DNA from: Paragonimus skrjabini miyazakii
Lineage: Eukaryota; Platyhelminthes; Trematoda; Plagiorchiida; Troglotrematidae
Direction of reading: 5' to 3'
NCBI GenBank assembly: GCA_014338405.1
Contig: JTDE01001110.1
Span: forward strand, 1-64,000
Length of the DNA stretch: 64,000 nt
In this document: positions 35,597 through 46,850 of the stretch, piece after piece
Layout of the letters: every line of letters starts with the position of its first letter
Numbering within the stretch: position 1 is the first letter of the stretch
Position numbers and translations under genes: made by a program
Notes under the pieces: generated by a model
The model's input: only the letters and a program-made list of their open reading frames with translations
Told to the model about the DNA's origin: nothing
Database searches by the model: none

Positions 35597-38334
35597 GTTA
35601 AATTCATTGTCTCGATTTGATGCTGTTTCAGTGAAATATCTGTAAGTAACATCACAGATGGAATAATGGCATGTTAACCCGTAATTAATCTCTGCGTTGC
35701 CGATCGTTGTTTGTGGTTAACTCTGTGAATACGTGTTGTCCCAAACTTATAGTAATTAGCAGATATAAATTGATCAAACAGCACAAAATGAAAGCGCGTG
35801 ACGGTAGAAAAGATTAATATCAACACATGTGACACAAAACGGGCACATTTGGTGCAACCAGTCCTTTGCAATTAAAGGACTTACACTAGAACCGATAATA
35901 CAATTTCATCTCCACGCCCAAATAATCGTTGGATTCTGCTTACGGACTGTAGCCGTTATCAAAGCCAAACGACATTTTCTCAAAAATCTAACAAAAAGTA
36001 CAGTCGAATAATTTAAAGTTGTCCTCTGGCTAATGCACGTGAGTTATTGGGTATTCAAGCATTAAAGAGAACTGGGTTCAGCAGAAAACGAGACATTCCG
36101 TGGCCAGGGGCAATTCACAAAGCTGCAAATTGAATAGATCAGCGAAAATTGCTCGTCAAACGATTGTTCCACTTTTACTGTCAAGAGTATTCTTCACTAT
36201 TGCTGACTCTAGTCTAGCAGGTCGAATCTTTTGTACCCAGCGTTTTACCTCCAATGATTAAGCTTAAGTAAATTCTAGGATTTCCCAGACAGCGACTGAT
36301 TGCCTCTCGATTGTGCACTCTATCATTAACTAGTTTATGCAACGTTGCAGTTCTCATTATGCCACAAGTGTTATCTTGCGGAGTGATATGAAATTTATAA
36401 GTTAAATTTGGCGCACAGCTAAAAGCAAATAAACTAACAGCATTCAGGCGCAAAATAACATTTTCAAAGGACAAATTAGTGGTTCTCAAAAACGCTTACA
36501 ATAAAATTTGATCACTTATTCTATTCATTTATTATTCCTCACTGGCAAACAACACATCCTGTTATTCTCAAGCAGACGAAGTCGAAATTATTTACTTTGG
36601 TCAGTTTATTGCTAACATACAGGAAACTAGTTTGATTTGAATAATGGTCTCATAAAGTAAACAGATCACTAAATCTGGTTCGTGTTTCTCTTGGTGAGAC
36701 AAATCATTTATGCAAAACATTTATGAATTAGGTAATCTGTCTGCTCACCAATGGTTAATAGTTTTTGTTACACCATAGTTACGTGCATTTAACCAACAAT
36801 AACATGATTTGAGGGTAATTATTTACCTTTTATACTGATTAATATTATGTGCTTCAGAATAGATGTGTATTATTTTCAATCCAGCGAGCTCCGTTCATCT
36901 AACTTTCTAATGTCTTTGAAGGAAACACAAACTTCGAAAAGAGCATTTATCTCCTCGAAAGAAAGTTTAAACTTGCTTATCAACACCACAGAACCTCGTA
37001 ATCTCAGTATTGATTGTGAAGATGAAGCACTGTACCACGGCAGTGGGTTCCGTTCACGACATACAATATTCAAAATTGAGTTTCATTTGGTTCATCAAAG
37101 AATATTTATTTAGTACAATTACCTAGATAATCTACGATATCTTCCACATTGTTTAACGTAGAATGTTAAACCAGATCAAGGACTTTTCATTTTCATAAAG
37201 GTAGAATTACTCAGACAGCATCAGTATAGATGAATCACAATTTATCAAGATTGATCTCATTTCGGACATCGACGGAAAGACGGATGTCTATGTTGATATG
37301 GGAGAAAAACGTGGGAATTGTTAGTAGATCATTAGGGAGTATAAGATGTCGTGCGCATATGAAAAGTTATTTGCAGTGCACGGTTTATAGAGTCAGGCAA
37401 ATCATTTTTACTTCAGTTTATTCTTAAAACGCATTTACTTTCCAACTAACCAGCCGACAGGTGTACTGAAATTATGTATACTTCTTTGAAGAGGTTTTAA
37501 GGTGATAAACTTGATAAGTCGGACGTAATGTCCATGAAAAAGGCATCCACAGTTGTAGAATTTCACTTCTTCAGAAAATGAACTGTATTTTTGCAAAGGC
37601 CCTCTCAAATTTTTTCCGCATTTTAATATATCCGATGGAAAATAAGACAGAATTTTCGCAAACAAATTAACTATGTTTGATTACAGTAGTCAACGGATGA
37701 TAACCATTGTAAAAATTCACTTTGTATGCTACGGTTAAAGTGGACTTGTGACGAGCGGAGAATTGGAAAAAATGACATCTGATACGAATGAAAATCTCAG
37801 AGATAATTGTGGGTTTCGAGTGCTCCCCATAGCAAACAAAGAAACTGTGAACAAAGCAGTGAGAAAATGGACAGTGATAGATACTGGAATGTCGTATTGC
37901 CTCTTCAGCATCAAATTACAATAACCAGGTATGTATATATGGCATTTGTGTGGTGGGGAGTGAGGAAATAAAATAGCACATTAGGTGGAGAACAGCAACG
38001 CAAAACTATTAGGTCCATGAGAGTCAAAGCCTACACATAGTTGTTTTTGTACACACAATGCTAGCTTGAGACGTCTACTCGCCACCGCCTTAGCGAAACA
38101 CAGGAAACGCGGGTTAGCGTGGCGCATTATAATGCTGAATGTCGATTTGGGATTGATCCGGTGGCCAACAAGTTTCTGGCGATAGCCGAAGACAGAAGTT
38201 TGCGTGATCCCGGGACCAAGGCAGTAGACTGCGCAGTCACATTCTGAACCCATTTCGGCAGATGTTCATCCATCCTAGAGTCCGATCACCTATCGGTTCT
38301 GCTGATGTAACTTTCATCGTTTGGGAAGAAGACA
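35597..38334. other. Interval without recognised genes
   Basis: The first 2.3 kb are AT-rich with only chance-like ORFs. From about 37,990 to 38,280 composition is clearly more GC-rich, with a 90-codon minus-strand ORF (37,981-38,253) that I cannot assign; since it directly precedes a PLE fragment it may be part of a mobile element. Confidence 0.45.
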
Positions 38335-38457
38335 GTCTACATTGAACTACCATTCAAAGGTGACACTTCTTCACTTCGAACGACAAAACGTCTCGTCGTC
38401 TCCATAATGCGAGTATACAATGCGGCTGAAATAGTAATCGTTGAACGAACGCGTTAG
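38335..38457 (+). pseudogene. PLE-5 fragment, linker before the endonuclease
   Basis: The frame reads VYIELPFKGDTSS, later RRL-like TTKRLVVSIM, then YNAAEIVIVERTR before a stop. In PLEs the segment between RT and GIY-YIG has the pattern LPFKGD...RRLxxAxxxTYxAAELxxxxxT; PLE-2 shows the same at 42,011-42,110 (LPFKGDHI, TYPAAELRLLL). It is isolated: neither RT nor GIY-YIG motifs are readable next to it, so it is a small internal fragment of a dead copy. Confidence 0.7.
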
Positions 38458-40973
38458 CTACCGTTAGCTTCAGTAGCGGGATAGCAACCTATTACTGCCA
38501 ACTGACACTGTATTTATAAAATTATGTTTAACTGCTTACAGTTTGTTAGTAGGGCACCTCACTCAACGTTGGACAAAAACGTGTAGCAGCACACTGTTGT
38601 GTGGTCAAGATCATATGTCTGGACCAACTTACTGTGGAATGTGACCGGGATGTTACGCCCACACATTCACCGCTGAGCGACCCTCACGCACATGCACCTG
38701 CAGTGACTTCGAACAACTCACAGTGTGTTAACACCACTGTAGTCAATGCCACACGCACGCACACACGCATAGGCACACACACACAGCAGCACACAACAAA
38801 CCTCATCTCGTGATTCAACGCAGTGTCCCTACCGGAGCTGACATGACAACGAGACTGTACACACATGTGAACACAGCTTGTCTGGGTCTCTTGCGCGCCG
38901 GTGAACAAAACTACAGCCACAGTGCTCCGTGGGCCATGCAGTGTTTCCACCTGTAGATTCTTACATTGACATCTATAAGATTCCACCAAACACTGACTCA
39001 CTCCCGGATTACATCTGTGTATTTTGTCCGAACACTTGCTGTAAGTGCACCTGTTAGATTTGTCTGTTATTTACATTACACTTTGGTTACACATCCTTCT
39101 GATATTATTTAGATGTTTGGTTTTACCCATACTATTTACAACGTATTGTAATTAGCTAGCCAGCATCTAAAAACGTAAAGGATCCCTTGGCATTCGTTGA
39201 CTTGGTTATACCAAGTACCAGGAGGTCTCGTCTCCCACTTGCAACTTGCTGTACTATTGTAGGGATGAACATCCGCCCATCTAGGACGATTGCAACAGCT
39301 CGTCATTGTTCACATTTTCTATTTATCGGCACCCGTTTATTATAGAGGTCTTGTTGACTGCCGTCCATTCATCCAATCAGCATTTCACTTTACTCAGTTT
39401 ATTTCCATCCAGCCCAGAAACCCACTGTAGAAGAGTGGAAGCTGTCAGTGACTTAGCTTATGAGAGGCGGGTAAGCATCGTGATTCTGCAATAGAAATTT
39501 AGATTTGTGGAGACTGAAACGTTGGCGGTTTATCGATGAAAAAGACAAAAAACACGGTCATAGTGATCTGGTGCATAGATGTTTTTTTATGAATCAAACC
39601 CTTAATATGTCAATCTGGATGGAATTGTTGCAAAAGCACTTACAATCAAATGTGTTGTTCAAGTACGCCAAGTTCACAATACTGTGAGGGGCGTATGTGA
39701 AGCAGCGCGGTAGTTTCAGCCGTCCTAAAATAAAAGCAATGATTTACAGTGTAAATTTACATGAGTCCTTTCCTGCATTTGACGCCTGGTTGTGTTCGGT
39801 ACTCGGCCAATGCTGTTCAATTAAGCGCAAGAACGACAGTTACGGTTGTATAGTATGGAATCGATTAATCGAAGAATGGACGCTGCTGAGTGAATACCAC
39901 TTGGGAGGTCGATAGCGATAAGCAAAAGTATGTGCGTTATAGCAGAAAAAGTTGGGATTATAGGTTAAGCCATTTTCTCATATCGGATCCGAACTGGTCA
40001 ACTGGTGCCGGATAATCCCGACAACAGGTTTTCCACGAGTGTGGACTGTGTTGGCCGAACGCTGCGAAACAACCAGTGCACTTTTTCATTCATCATCGCA
40101 TTGCACAACTACAGACCAACAAAAATGGTACTGTACGAAAACTTTATGAGTTTTATTTTTGTAGCACATTTTGGTCATTTATTTGAACGTTATTTGTATA
40201 CGTTCTAGATGACGATTTTTGTGACTCCCTGCATCTATCGACTTTCACATATTTATGATAACATGAAAATTGGTAGAAACAACAGTTTGACCTACGCCAA
40301 AGGAGTACGTACACGACCTTTTGTGTGGAGACATCTGTCAGTAAATCCGGTGTATCATTTTCCGCATTGGGATGAGAGAGTCTTTGAGAGCAAAATTAGC
40401 AATGGCGATTTATAAGTTAACTTCAGACTAGCGTTGATAATCTTGCTGAAAGCGTCCATCAAATCAATATCTACAAAGTAAAAACGATCGCAGACATCTA
40501 TTCTGGTTAATCGAACATCTGATAATCTTGTATGTTGCTTTGCTTTTTGAAAAAAATGTTGAGTTTACATTAACTATTGCCTGCGCCATTTAAGTTTATA
40601 GGTTTAGAGCAGTTTGTATTGTTTTGTGAAACACTGTTCTCTTCTGGGACCTGCTACAATAGTGAACACCGTATATTTCTTGTAGACCTATGAAGCGCGG
40701 ATCGTTTAACGGATCAACATTAATCTTTTCAGGCCAGAACACTCATGAGGATTGAACTATTATTCACTGTCCTGAGCCACTGCGCTGTTCGGATAGATAT
40801 AGCCGCTGAACACTGAACAATTAGTGTTATTGAGCAATTGGGTAGATTTGCTAAGGTTATATATTACTGGTGAGTAACCGGGAATTTGGCTAATTTCAAC
40901 GTGATTGTCACCCACAATTGATCGCAGCTGTCACATTTCCATAGACTTTCCAGTCGGCCCCTTTCGAAATGAA
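38458..40973. other. Interval without recognised genes
   Basis: No ORF resembles a family. Plus-strand frames at 39,505-39,687 and 39,697-39,915 are open but unassigned. A CA-rich simple tract is listed separately. Near 39,440-39,470 an open stretch ends in cgg|gtaagc, a plausible donor, without further support. Confidence 0.4.
38757..38795. repeat. Impure CA/CG-rich simple repeat
   Basis: Alternating ACAC, ACGC and AGCAC units without a strict period. Confidence 0.8.
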
Positions 40974-41018
40974 GCACTAGACTCGAGTTTCGCTCTCATT
41001 AGAGCTCGTCAGTAGTGC
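40974..41018 (-). ncRNA. Minimal type-I hammerhead ribozyme motif D
   Basis: This is the best-formed motif in the window. On the minus strand: gcacta, core ctgacga, stem II gctct-aatg-agagc (five perfect pairs, tetraloop), gaaa, then actcgagt, a palindromic stem III, C at the cleavage position (40,980), and tagtgc closing a six-pair stem I. All conserved hammerhead core bases are present. Stem III is so short that a single molecule would have a two-base loop; pairing between two copies would give a longer helix, as proposed for minimal PLE hammerheads. It abuts the 5' end of PLE-2 in opposite orientation, which would fit an inverted flanking repeat. Confidence 0.85.
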
Positions 41019-41082
41019 ATATTCTTGTCAATGCTTGGACTAGAATTCCGGCCACGCTTTCATGAACAAATGAAGCCAACCG

Positions 41083-41790
41083 GTACCCACACACTACAGT
41101 TAAGAAGTGCCCCAAAGACACATGTGGTGTCCCGTTAAGGCCAATCCTGCGCATGGACAACTCACCGTACCACAAGCTCGCCGGATGGCTTGTAGACATT
41201 CTCCATCCCATCCGTCAAGTGTTTACCCCCTGCGGTGTAGAAGATTCCTCTGAACTGACACAAACTTTACAGAACGTATTGGTGAGTTCATATAAGGTGT
41301 ATTCTATCGATGTTATCTCATTGTTTGCAAGCGTTCCTCTTCGAGAAACAGTTGACTTTTGTGTGATTTGATATCCCATCAAAATGTACCTTTTTGTCTC
41401 CCAGTTGGTTATCTCAAAGAAATTATACTTTTGTGTACATAGAATATCAGTTTTGATTTTGGAGGATCATCTTATAAAATAGTTGGTGGTGTAGTAATAG
41501 GTAGTCCATTGGGTCCAGCGCCTGCAGACCTACTTTTGGAAATTATTGAATTTAAATTATCTGATGTTATAGATGATGCCAACCTCTGTAAGCGCTATGT
41601 AGATGATATTTTGATTTTTACCACTAATATTCATTTTGTTCCACTTTTAAACCTTGTTGCTTCCATTCCTCCTAATCTTTCTGTTTCTCATGAAGAGGAA
41701 ACAAACACCAGTTTACCTTTTCTATACAGTTTACTCACTAGACGACAGGATGGCTCACTACAACGCTCAGTGCACCGCAAGGCCACTTAG
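41083..41790 (+). pseudogene. PLE-2 reverse transcriptase fragment
   Basis: The first frame gives GVPLRPILRMDNSPYHKLAG and, from 41,300, SIDVISLFASVPLRETVDF, motif A with its catalytic aspartate. It stops at 41,371. A shift of frame then gives FDFGGSSYKIVGGVVIGSPL, GPAPADLLLEI and KRYVDDILIF: the GSPLGP box and an intact motif C. The frame ends at 41,790 just after SLQRSVHRKAT, the position of the YRKxT block. All three catalytic aspartates survive, but one frameshift, the missing N-terminal third and the stop prevent a functional product. Compared with PLE-1 this copy is better preserved. Confidence 0.85.
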
Positions 41791-42410
41791 AGCGGTCAGT
41801 ATTTGTTATTTTCTTCTTTTGCACCAATTACTTATTAACGAGATCTGGTGCGAACCCTGTTTCATAGAGCCCGGGAGATATGCACCGAGGACTGCTTGCA
41901 AGAATAGGAGGAAAGGTTAAAAAAGGTGCTGCTTGCAATCGGATGTCCTCAAAAGTTCATCGATATTCACCAAGACTGCCGTGAGTAGGATCCCTAAGTA
42001 ACAGGTCGTTTTGATCCTACCTTTCAAAGGCGATCATATCATAACTGACGTAAGTCAAAAATTACACACTGCCCTAACCTGTACATACCCTGCGGCTGAA
42101 CTGCGGTTGCTACTCAAAACTGGGTGTGTCGCTCAACTTATTCATAATCGTGACCTACCGAAATATTCTGTCTCACATGTCATCTATCAGTTCACTTGTA
42201 GTTGCGGTGACGTCTATATCGGCAGAACAGATCGGTGCCTACGATAAAGAATGGCTGAACATATGCCTAAGTGGTTGGTGCGCGCCATGACGCAACATGC
42301 AGTGACAACAGAGCGGCTGAGATGAAATCCGACCTCATTCATTGCAAAACACATCATGGAAACAGGACACGTTGTTGACCCCCCCCCCAACTCGTTCTAA
42401 GTGCTGTAAT
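41791..42410 (+). pseudogene. PLE-2 RT C-terminus, linker and GIY-YIG endonuclease
   Basis: Around 41,855-41,960 shifted frames give LFHRAREICTEDCLQE and CPQKFID, the LFxRAxxIC...NGYPxxFI block of PLEs. From 42,011 LPFKGDHI and AAELRLLL mark the linker. The endonuclease reads YQFTCSCGDVYIGRTDRCLR, then, after a stop at 42,245, RMAEHMPKW and FIAKHIMETGHVVD. This shows the C-x-C pair, the YIGRTxR catalytic block, the RMxEH helix and the terminal H-x3-TGH block. The zinc and catalytic residues look intact apart from stops. A ten-C run at 42,379-42,388 may hide a length error. Confidence 0.85.
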
Positions 42411-42608
42411 GTAATCGGAACCCGAAATTGTTTGTCTTCTCCGAGGCAATCTTAACCAATACTCGTCGTCCGGTCCTGTGTACGCATACTGTTGACCCAT
42501 GCAGCTTGTCTGCACTGGAACTGATAACAGTCCTTGTTTTGTGTAAACTCAATCGTTGATTGTTTCTATGGTTGCTGCTATCTGCATGTCCTATATATTC
42601 TAATGTTT

Positions 42609-42658
42609 TACGTTCGTGACTGACGAGAGTAAACGAAATGTTAACATCTTGCGACGTA
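42609..42658 (+). ncRNA. Type-I hammerhead-like ribozyme motif E in PLE-2 3' tail
   Basis: The order is: stem I 5' strand tacgttcgtga, core ctgacga (42,620-42,626), eight bases gagtaaac, gaaa, palindrome atgttaacat, C (42,648), and ttgcgacgta. Stem I can form six inner pairs (including two G-U), a bulged T, and four outer pairs. Stem III has three or four pairs with a tiny loop. Stem II has only the closing G-C pair, so the fold is weaker than motif D. The location, about 200 bases after the endonuclease end, is that expected for PLE flanking-repeat ribozymes. Confidence 0.65.
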
Positions 42659-42689
42659 TGTCTTCTACCAGTATTGGTGAACTAGATCA

Positions 42690-44630
42690 AGGGAACTCGG
42701 TGATTTAACTTTCTTAACCTAGTTTTCTTTTAAAATTCTATTTGGAATTGAAGGTATTTTATGAGTTGTCACATTGAACGTAATCGTAAAAATTCAACCT
42801 CACGTACACACTGTAATTTACCTAAGATGAGTTAATGAAATTGCTACAGGCAACGATTGACCATGGTGATCAACGGACAAGCTTGGTCTGCTTTAACATT
42901 CTTTAATTTTATTCAGGAGGCTACTTATTTTTAACAGTTACGACGTTCAACTTGAACCAACCTTTCGTGAACTCGGTAAAAGTTTAAAACGAAACACGAA
43001 AATAGTTGACAATCCACCGCAAGTTTTCACCACTTCATGATGTGTGGCCTAACCTTCTGTGATTGAGTGAAATCAACAGATTATTTGATGTCGAACAAAT
43101 GAACATGATTCAGACAAAATATTACAAATGATTGCCACAGCTGCCCAAATGTGATCAGTGGATACCTTATAGAATAACTGATGATTCACGCTATCCTAGC
43201 CATTTTCCGATAGCCAGTTTTGTTATTTTCACTTTCATGATCGAGTTTAGCATATTTTTTATTATCTAGCTTGGCGACGAAGCAGCAGAAAATAAGATTG
43301 TTTACTACTTACTGTCATCATCACCTTGAATGTTTAGCTAGTGAATATAACTGGCAAACGGGAGTTGTTCCGGAAAAATTCAGCGAACGATAACTGTTGC
43401 AATTCACTTTGTCTTATCGTAGTCTCTGCATATATTAATCGCCAAGATTACTTCTCTGTGGATGACTAGCCCAAATGAGAAGCTACGAACATAGCAATGA
43501 GCTTGGAAATGATTTCTTACATGCGCATGCTTCCTATGGAAGTGTCATTTTAGTTTAAAAGCTGGAAGTCAATAATACTTGTCGGCTATCTGAACATTTC
43601 TTGCTGGAATAAATGGAATTTACATTCTTCAAATAAATCCTGGTGTTTAGTCAAAATTTGCTTCTATATACACACTAGTTTACAACATAAGTAACCACCA
43701 CTTCTGTAGTAAGATGATGACGATCCATACAGAATTTCCTTGGTTGTTTAAAATGGGTTAATAGTCAACCTTAGCTATTTACTACTCCCAAATAGTTTCA
43801 TACTTCTCTAACGATGTTTTCGGGCTACGGAAAAAGTTAGTATTTGAACACACTTAAGAAAGTGCTTTGGGTAGGCAAATTGCCAGTAAAGCAAGGTAGC
43901 GGATTCTTTCTACCAGTACAGAATACTAGTAAACAAACTAGACTGTGTTCTGCTCTGGAGTTTTCAACAGACATCAGTATTAGAACGTTGGTTTACTAAC
44001 TTATTTGTGTGCGGTGAGCAAACGTACATTTCAACGCTGTGATTTTGTACGTATTTCTTCTGTGCTCTCCCCATCTGGCGCATCCAGCCTGGACCTCTTA
44101 GACCACATTTTCATGGTGATGATAACATTTTAATGGATATACTGTTCTGACTGTGTCTCCGCTCTCCTGCCTGCGTTCATAATTGCGCATAGTCAACCGC
44201 GACACATGTTTTGAAACCAAATGAAAATATTTTTCAGCCGTTTCCAGCAGCGTGGTCAACTTTCGGTTCGGATATAAGGAGTCCCCCTGATAGACCAGTT
44301 TACTCGAGGAACAATTTCAGAGCGCGAAGTCCCTGGTTTATTCTCAGTCCAAATGTTGCCCTGGCACGGCACGTTTTTATTGATCTGCCAGAGAATTGAC
44401 ATCTTACTCACTAATCATCGCATGAGAAAGTGATTATGTCTAAACCCGACTTCGGAGACAATTTTGGCAACCCACTAGCGATCTCATACGCGGCTGGTTA
44501 AGAACCCGTAGTCACATATACATTCAACTAAACTTCTCGTCGGTCACGTTTTTGATCGGCAAACGCGTTGGTCTACTCCTCGTGATATCCATCCTAATTC
44601 CGGATGCAGGGACAGCACCGACCAGGTTTT
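42690..44630. other. AT-rich interval, nothing recognised
   Basis: No ORF of note. From about 44,050 the composition becomes more balanced, perhaps the degraded 5' part of the RTE-like element, but no motif can be read before 44,640. Confidence 0.45.
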
Positions 44631-44636
44631 TAGGGG

Positions 44637-44888
44637 ATGTTTTATCTCTTCATTTTGCATAGCGACAAGTGTTCGAGCCTCACACTAGGTGGCAATTTGA
44701 ATGTTCAGGTTGGTCGTCTCTCTGCAGAGGAGAAGCGGCTGGGAAGTATGTTTGGTGTCCGGACACAACGCACTGACAGCGGAGAAAGACTGTTGCAGCT
44801 GTGTGCATCCGACAGTCTACATTTTGAGAACCGCACTCTAGCACAGAAAGGAGTCATTCTGCAACACGGACATAATTTGATCCCGTAG
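44637..44888 (+). pseudogene. RTE-like AP endonuclease fragment
   Basis: The frame reads LGGNLNVQVGRLSAEEKRLG, SMFGVRTQRT, DSGERLLQLCASDSLHFENR. In RTE-type endonucleases the block is GDFNAQVG...LGxxxGxxxxNxxGxRLLxLCxxxxLxxxNTxF. The GDFNA motif has become GNLNV, losing the catalytic-site aspartate, so this enzyme is dead. The tail NRTLAQKGVILQHGHNL corresponds to the NTxFxxKxxxxxTW region with the tryptophan lost. The earlier catalytic residues are not visible. Confidence 0.75.
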
Positions 44889-45740
44889 CTGTAATTTACG
44901 GGTGGCACGACTTCGTTATATTTTGCCATACCATTAATAGTAACTGAAACATGCAAGCCGGCCGTCTCTACTTTGTTTGTCCGTTACGCCTGCGGACCAG
45001 ATTTAAGGGCAATATGGAGACACCGGGGGACGGCGTTCTTCAGAAGTACCGGGTTCCAGCGATAGTCTTGTAAAAGGAAACAACAAAAAAACAAGCATGA
45101 GCCAAAGGCCCAGTAAGCCGTACACACGACTTACACAAACGAAAACGAAAACAACGTCAACACGGCAGCACGCCCCGATGCACAGTTCAAATTCAACCTG
45201 TGCGCGCTCGCTGGTTTCGACCGCAGGTTACAGTAACCAACTGGACTCAAGTCTGCTGTTGTACGTGCACATTTTGTTTTGTCATTTACCCAGGGAATAT
45301 ACACTCGGGAATCAAAGAGACTTAACTGACATTCGGGTGAGAAGAGTGTAGAGAACGCATGCTGAGAGGAGGTACGTTCCGAAAGAGCTGCTTAGTTGCG
45401 GCAGAACTAGATTACCACCACGTATACAAAACTCGTGAACCAAGCGTCGCTCGATCCTACCTGGTTCTGGATATGATGACGACCGCCGAGAACTGAAACA
45501 CAAGCTGACCAAAGGCTTGGTCTAAGACGGTGAGCATCATATCGTCGAATATCCGGAAGAGTCGGAAAGAGCCTTTTTATCTGGGGGTAGCAGATAGCGT
45601 TTTACGTGATTATTGGTTTTACTGGTCGCCGAGTCGGTGTAAGTGAGACCGTGTGTGAAAAAAGGGTTAAATTATCACCAGTCTCTTCAAGGATATCAAA
45701 GTGAGGTTGATATCAGAATTGGGGAAGCTGCTGCAGAGGA

Positions 45741-46850
45741 TTTGGTAGACTGAAGAGATACCTCGCGATTGGCGTTTTCAAGAAGAGGACCCGAAGTCTG
45801 TGTGACAACCACAGAGGCATCCGTTTGGTGTCTGTTGCTTCCAAGTTACTCATTGGCCCTATTCTAGTTTGGCTCACTAGGCCCAATGGAAGTCAGGTAC
45901 ACATTTTTACTCTGCGGCTGATCCTGCAAAATCGACACTCTTACAAGCTGCCGACATTAGTGGCCTTTTTAGACCTAGAGGCTGCTTTCGATTCGGTTGT
46001 TTGTACCGTTCTCTGGAACTGTTTTCTCCGCAAGAGAGTTCGAGGAAGATACGTTAATCTGTTGAGATCACTGTACGCTCACTCTGCAAGCAGGGTGAAA
46101 GTTTATGGACAACTGTCTCGGGCGTTCATAACTTCTCGTGGTGTTCGTCCGGGGTATCCGACTTCCCCATCCCTGTTCAATTTAGTCATGGACGACATTC
46201 TGGAGGGTGGGCTTCGCGGATCCAACAGGTTTGGTGTTGAGCTTCTTCCTGACGCTCAGTTGACCGATCTGGTGAATGCGGACGACAATGTCTTACTTAA
46301 CCCCTCTGGCAAAAACATGCAAACCATGCTGAACAAGGTGAGTGACCGAGCTGGTTTGTGTGGAATGCGCCTCGCACCTTCAAAGTGCAAAGTGCTGATG
46401 CAAGACTGGGGCATTTCCAATTCTACTTTCTTTATTGCAGGTAATCCGCTTGAGACTATAGATAGTTTCACATACCTGGATAGCACTATCTCATCAGCTT
46501 TTAACATCGCCGATGAGATATCAGCAAGAACAGCAAAGGCATGAGTTGCCTCTGCCAAACTGCTTCATCGGTTGTCGCTAAAAGGAAGAGTATATAACGC
46601 TTATGTAAGTTCTATCTTGCTCTGTGGTTTGGAAACGTGGGTTGTTGGCAAGGGGGATATCAGCAGACTTGCTGTGTTTGACCATCGTTTCTTCCGCTAC
46701 TGAGCGCACATTATGTAGACTGATCGCATGAGCAATATGCCTAGTAGCCGGTGAGAATTCTGAAATGCGTGGTCAATTGATTGCGTTGCACAGCCTGCGG
46801 TGGTTGGGTCACCTATTTCGTATGATACCTGATAGGTTCCAGTAATGGCC
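45741..46850 (+). pseudogene. RTE-like reverse transcriptase, nearly continuous
   Basis: The start reads CDNHRGIRLVSVASKLL (frameshift just upstream), the NxRGIxLxxxxxKLL block. Then VAFLDLEAAFDSV (motif A, with its aspartates), SRGVRPGYPTSPSLFNLVMD (RGVRQGCPxSPxLFN), LVNADDNVLL (catalytic ADD), CGMRLAPSKCKVLMQDW and FTYLDSTI, covering 45,790-46,544 in one frame of 239 codons. After a stop at 46,542 the same frame goes on with VASAKLLHRL, YVSSILLCGLETW and FDHRFFRY, and 46,790-46,830 gives LRWLGHLFRM. Motifs are well kept, so this is a fairly young copy or one long protected from indels. Confidence 0.85.

Larger units (their letters stand above)
41083..42680 (+). mobile_element. Penelope-like element PLE-2, 5'-truncated
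   Basis: The copy starts inside the RT (at the LPKxHKxxVPLRPIL block), continues through the RT palm with intact YVDD, the linker, the GIY-YIG endonuclease (42,190-42,410) and a 3' tail with a hammerhead (42,609-42,658). The first third of the RT is missing, which is typical of incomplete reverse transcription. Frameshifts and stops make it non-coding. The tail shares acgagagtaa and gaaatgttaacatc with PLE-3 at 50,080-50,104, so the two belong to one family. The minus-strand hammerhead motif D lies directly upstream. Confidence 0.85.

Noticed and set aside
34907..35620. ORFs of about 170-205 codons on both strands
   Set aside because: They are created by reading through the 415-N gap; only a few terminal residues derive from real bases.
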